A stretch of 64,000 nucleotides of DNA from Ruminococcus sp. (lineage in GTDB: Bacteria > Bacillota > Clostridia > Oscillospirales > Ruminococcaceae): positions 62,001 through 126,000 of the forward strand of contig JAFQHO010000084.1 of NCBI GenBank assembly GCA_017397925.1, written 5' to 3'. Shown one piece after another: positions 62,602 to 64,000 of this stretch; position 1 is the stretch's first letter, and every line of letters begins with the position of its first letter. A model generated the notes under the pieces. That model saw only the letters and a list, made by a program, of their open reading frames with translations. It ran no database searches and was not told where the DNA came from. A program made the position numbers and the translations under genes.

Positions 62602-63993
62602 TCAGGCATAAATTCTTGAAAACAGCGGAAAAATGAAGTAAAAACGGAGATATTCGTCCTCATTCCATCTCCGAATTGCGAACTTTTTCAAGTTCATGGC
62701 AGCAAATTTAAGCCTAATCCAATTTGTTACATGGGAGAGGCCTCTGTGAAGTGTATAACGCATGCCATATTTTTCTTTAGCATCTGCGAATACTCGCTCT
62801 ATTGTTTCTTTTCGCTTCTCATAAAGCTTTTTGTACTTAGGAGTATGACGAATATCTTCGGCAAAATCAAGATATTTACTCCAGATATGCTTTGTTACTG
62901 TTTTCTCACACTTTGCATTTCTTGTACATACGCTTCTTGAGGGGCAATTTTCGCAGATTTTTGGATTGCTTTTGAATTCTCTGTATCCGTCACGGTTGAT
63001 TGTTGAAAAGTTTAAAACTTGGTTTTCAGGACAAATTACGCAGTTATAGTATTCGTCATAAATATAGTCGTATGGTCTGAGGAAACCTTTTACTCCCATT
63101 GGTCTTTTGTATGGCAATACGGGTATTCTTTCGTCATCAGTTACTTTTTTGCATATCCATGGTGTTTTATAGCCTGCATCCATTACACAGGCATTTATTT
63201 CGGGAAAACGCTGTACAAGTCTGTCATAAAGTCCGTCAAAAGCTACGCTGTCATGGATATTTCCGGGATTTACAGTTACATCCATAACATATCCATGCTT
63301 ATCACAAGCTGTCTGTGCTGTATATGCCATACATTTTTTATGTTCGCCTTTGTGGAAAACTCCGCACTCAGGGTCTGTTGTTGATTCTGTTACTTCCTTC
63401 TCTTCTGGTTTCTTCGAACCGTCAAAAGGCTTCTTTCCATTTTTTTCACGTTCTTCATTTATTTCATTCATAAGCTGCTCTTCATATATTTTTGCAGCTT
63501 TGGGTACAGCTTTCTTTATTACTTTCTTTGTGTTTGCATTTGCTTTGATATGTGTACCGTCAATGAATACAGCCTCTGGTGAGAGATAGCCTGCATTATT
63601 AATTTCATCGAGAATCCAGAAGAATATTGCTTCTACTACTTCGGGAGTATATCTGTTCCTGAAATTATGACTAAGTGTTGAAAAGTGAGGTGTCTGCTCA
63701 TTCAGAAGATAGCCTAAAAACCAGCGGTATGCTACGTTTAATCTTACTTCCTCCGCTGTTTTTCTGAGTGAGGGTATGCCAAAAAGATGCTGTATCAGTA
63801 TCATTTTGAACAGCACCACTGGATCTATGCTCGGTCTTCCATTATCAGGACAATACAAATCTCCCACAAGGTCATATATATGGCTGAAATCTATTGCTCT
63901 ATCTATTTTCCTCAGTATGTGATCTTCGGGTACTAATTCCTCGATGCATATCATCTCATACTGTCCTCGTTCTTCTGCTTTTGTTGCTAGCAT
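62602..63993 (-). CDS. IS1182 family transposase
   Basis: 463 residues. N-terminal DUF772 helix domain (EELVPEDHILRKIDRAID, PSIDPVVLFKMILIQHLFG), DDE residues in VFIDGTHIKA, CVMDAGYKTP and the Glu of ERVFADAKEKYGMRY, and a cysteine-rich stretch (CENCPSRSVCTRNAKC). The ATG at 63993 has GAAGGAA within the last bases of the window, so the gene looks complete and potentially active. Confidence 0.9.
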   Translation of the reverse strand: MLATKAEERGQYEMICIEELVPEDHILRKIDRAIDFSHIYDLVGDLYCPDNGRPSIDPVVLFKMILIQHLFGIPSLRKTAEEVRLNVAYRWFLGYLLNEQTPHFSTLSHNFRNRYTPEVVEAIFFWILDEINNAGYLSPEAVFIDGTHIKANANTKKVIKKAVPKAAKIYEEQLMNEINEEREKNGKKPFDGSKKPEEKEVTESTTDPECGVFHKGEHKKCMAYTAQTACDKHGYVMDVTVNPGNIHDSVAFDGLYDRLVQRFPEINACVMDAGYKTPWICKKVTDDERIPVLPYKRPMGVKGFLRPYDYIYDEYYNCVICPENQVLNFSTINRDGYREFKSNPKICENCPSRSVCTRNAKCEKTVTKHIWSKYLDFAEDIRHTPKYKKLYEKRKETIERVFADAKEKYGMRYTLHRGLSHVTNWIRLKFAAMNLKKFAIRRWNEDEYLRFYFIFPLFSRIYA

Positions 63994-64000
63994 TTCCTTC

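Larger units (their letters stand above)
62536..64000 (-). mobile_element. IS1182-type insertion sequence (right part, left end outside window)
   Basis: Contains an intact transposase and, at 62536-62550, a stretch GCAGACTGTCCAAAA that looks like the terminal end of IS1182 family elements. The other end is beyond base 64000. Exact boundaries and target duplication cannot be judged. Confidence 0.65.

Overview
The window looks like a chromosome segment of a cellulose-degrading, endospore-forming member of the Ruminococcus group (Oscillospiraceae/Ruminococcaceae, Clostridia). The evidence is two secreted family 9 glycoside hydrolases ending in Ruminococcus-type dockerins, the ispH-rpsA fusion and gene orders typical of Clostridia, AGGAGG-type ribosome binding sites, sigma-A promoters close to TTGACA-17-TATAAT, and several sporulation genes (tepA, spoIIIE/ftsK, a spoIIQ-like gene, an unusually small spoVM, spoVG). 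Species assignment is inference; no rRNA or tRNA gene was seen.

Layout. 1-763 is a repeat-rich gene-poor region. 764-4166 holds tepA and ftsK/spoIIIE; 4446-5270 a DUF1963 gene between palindromic repeats. 5392-13446 is one tight + strand operon: ygiQ, membrane-anchored metallo-beta-lactamase, DUF3006, flavoprotein, membrane protein, cmk, plsC and ispH-rpsA. 13517-14404 is a membrane-anchored zinc-ribbon protein. 14625-20474 carries the two dockerin GH9 cellulases, each with its own promoter, leader and terminator. 20652-34169 is a long housekeeping operon (yicC, remA, gmk, rpoZ, priA, def, fmt, Zn-peptidase, rsmB, rlmN, prpC, prkC, rsgA, thiN). 34189-40078 is a minus-strand group: acyltransferase, TtcA-like, SpoIIQ-like, xylB and a membrane protein. 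40268-40887 has vanZ-like and spoVM on the + strand. 40924-50249 is the minus-strand envelope and cell-shape block: pbp2, mreD, mreC, mreB, DUF4321, dut, U32 peptidase, zapA and murC. 50643-53991 contains spoVG, a GNAT gene and a repeat-flanked accessory stretch (AraC regulator, small monooxygenase, NUDIX). 53995-57582 has YfhO and a DUF11 protein behind a sporulation-type promoter. 57675-62283 is a minus-strand operon glnA-like, ANTAR regulator, GH3 beta-glucosidase. An IS1182-type transposase fills the right edge.

How the genes work together. Secreted dockerin GH9 enzymes would be assembled on scaffoldins and cut cellulose; intracellular GH3 and xylulokinase would use the resulting oligosaccharides and pentoses. 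The PrkC/PrpC kinase-phosphatase pair, Mre/PBP2, MurC, ZapA and SpoVG link envelope growth, division and sporulation.

Most notable: a 29-codon spoVM ORF; an internal Shine-Dalgarno inside ispH-rpsA that could release free S1; a cellulase leader with mutually exclusive pairings; a dispersed family of intergenic palindromes whose arm sequences co-vary; a 185-bp intergenic repeat present at both ends of the window; a GH3 with an inserted beta-trefoil co-transcribed with a divergent glutamine synthetase and an ANTAR regulator.
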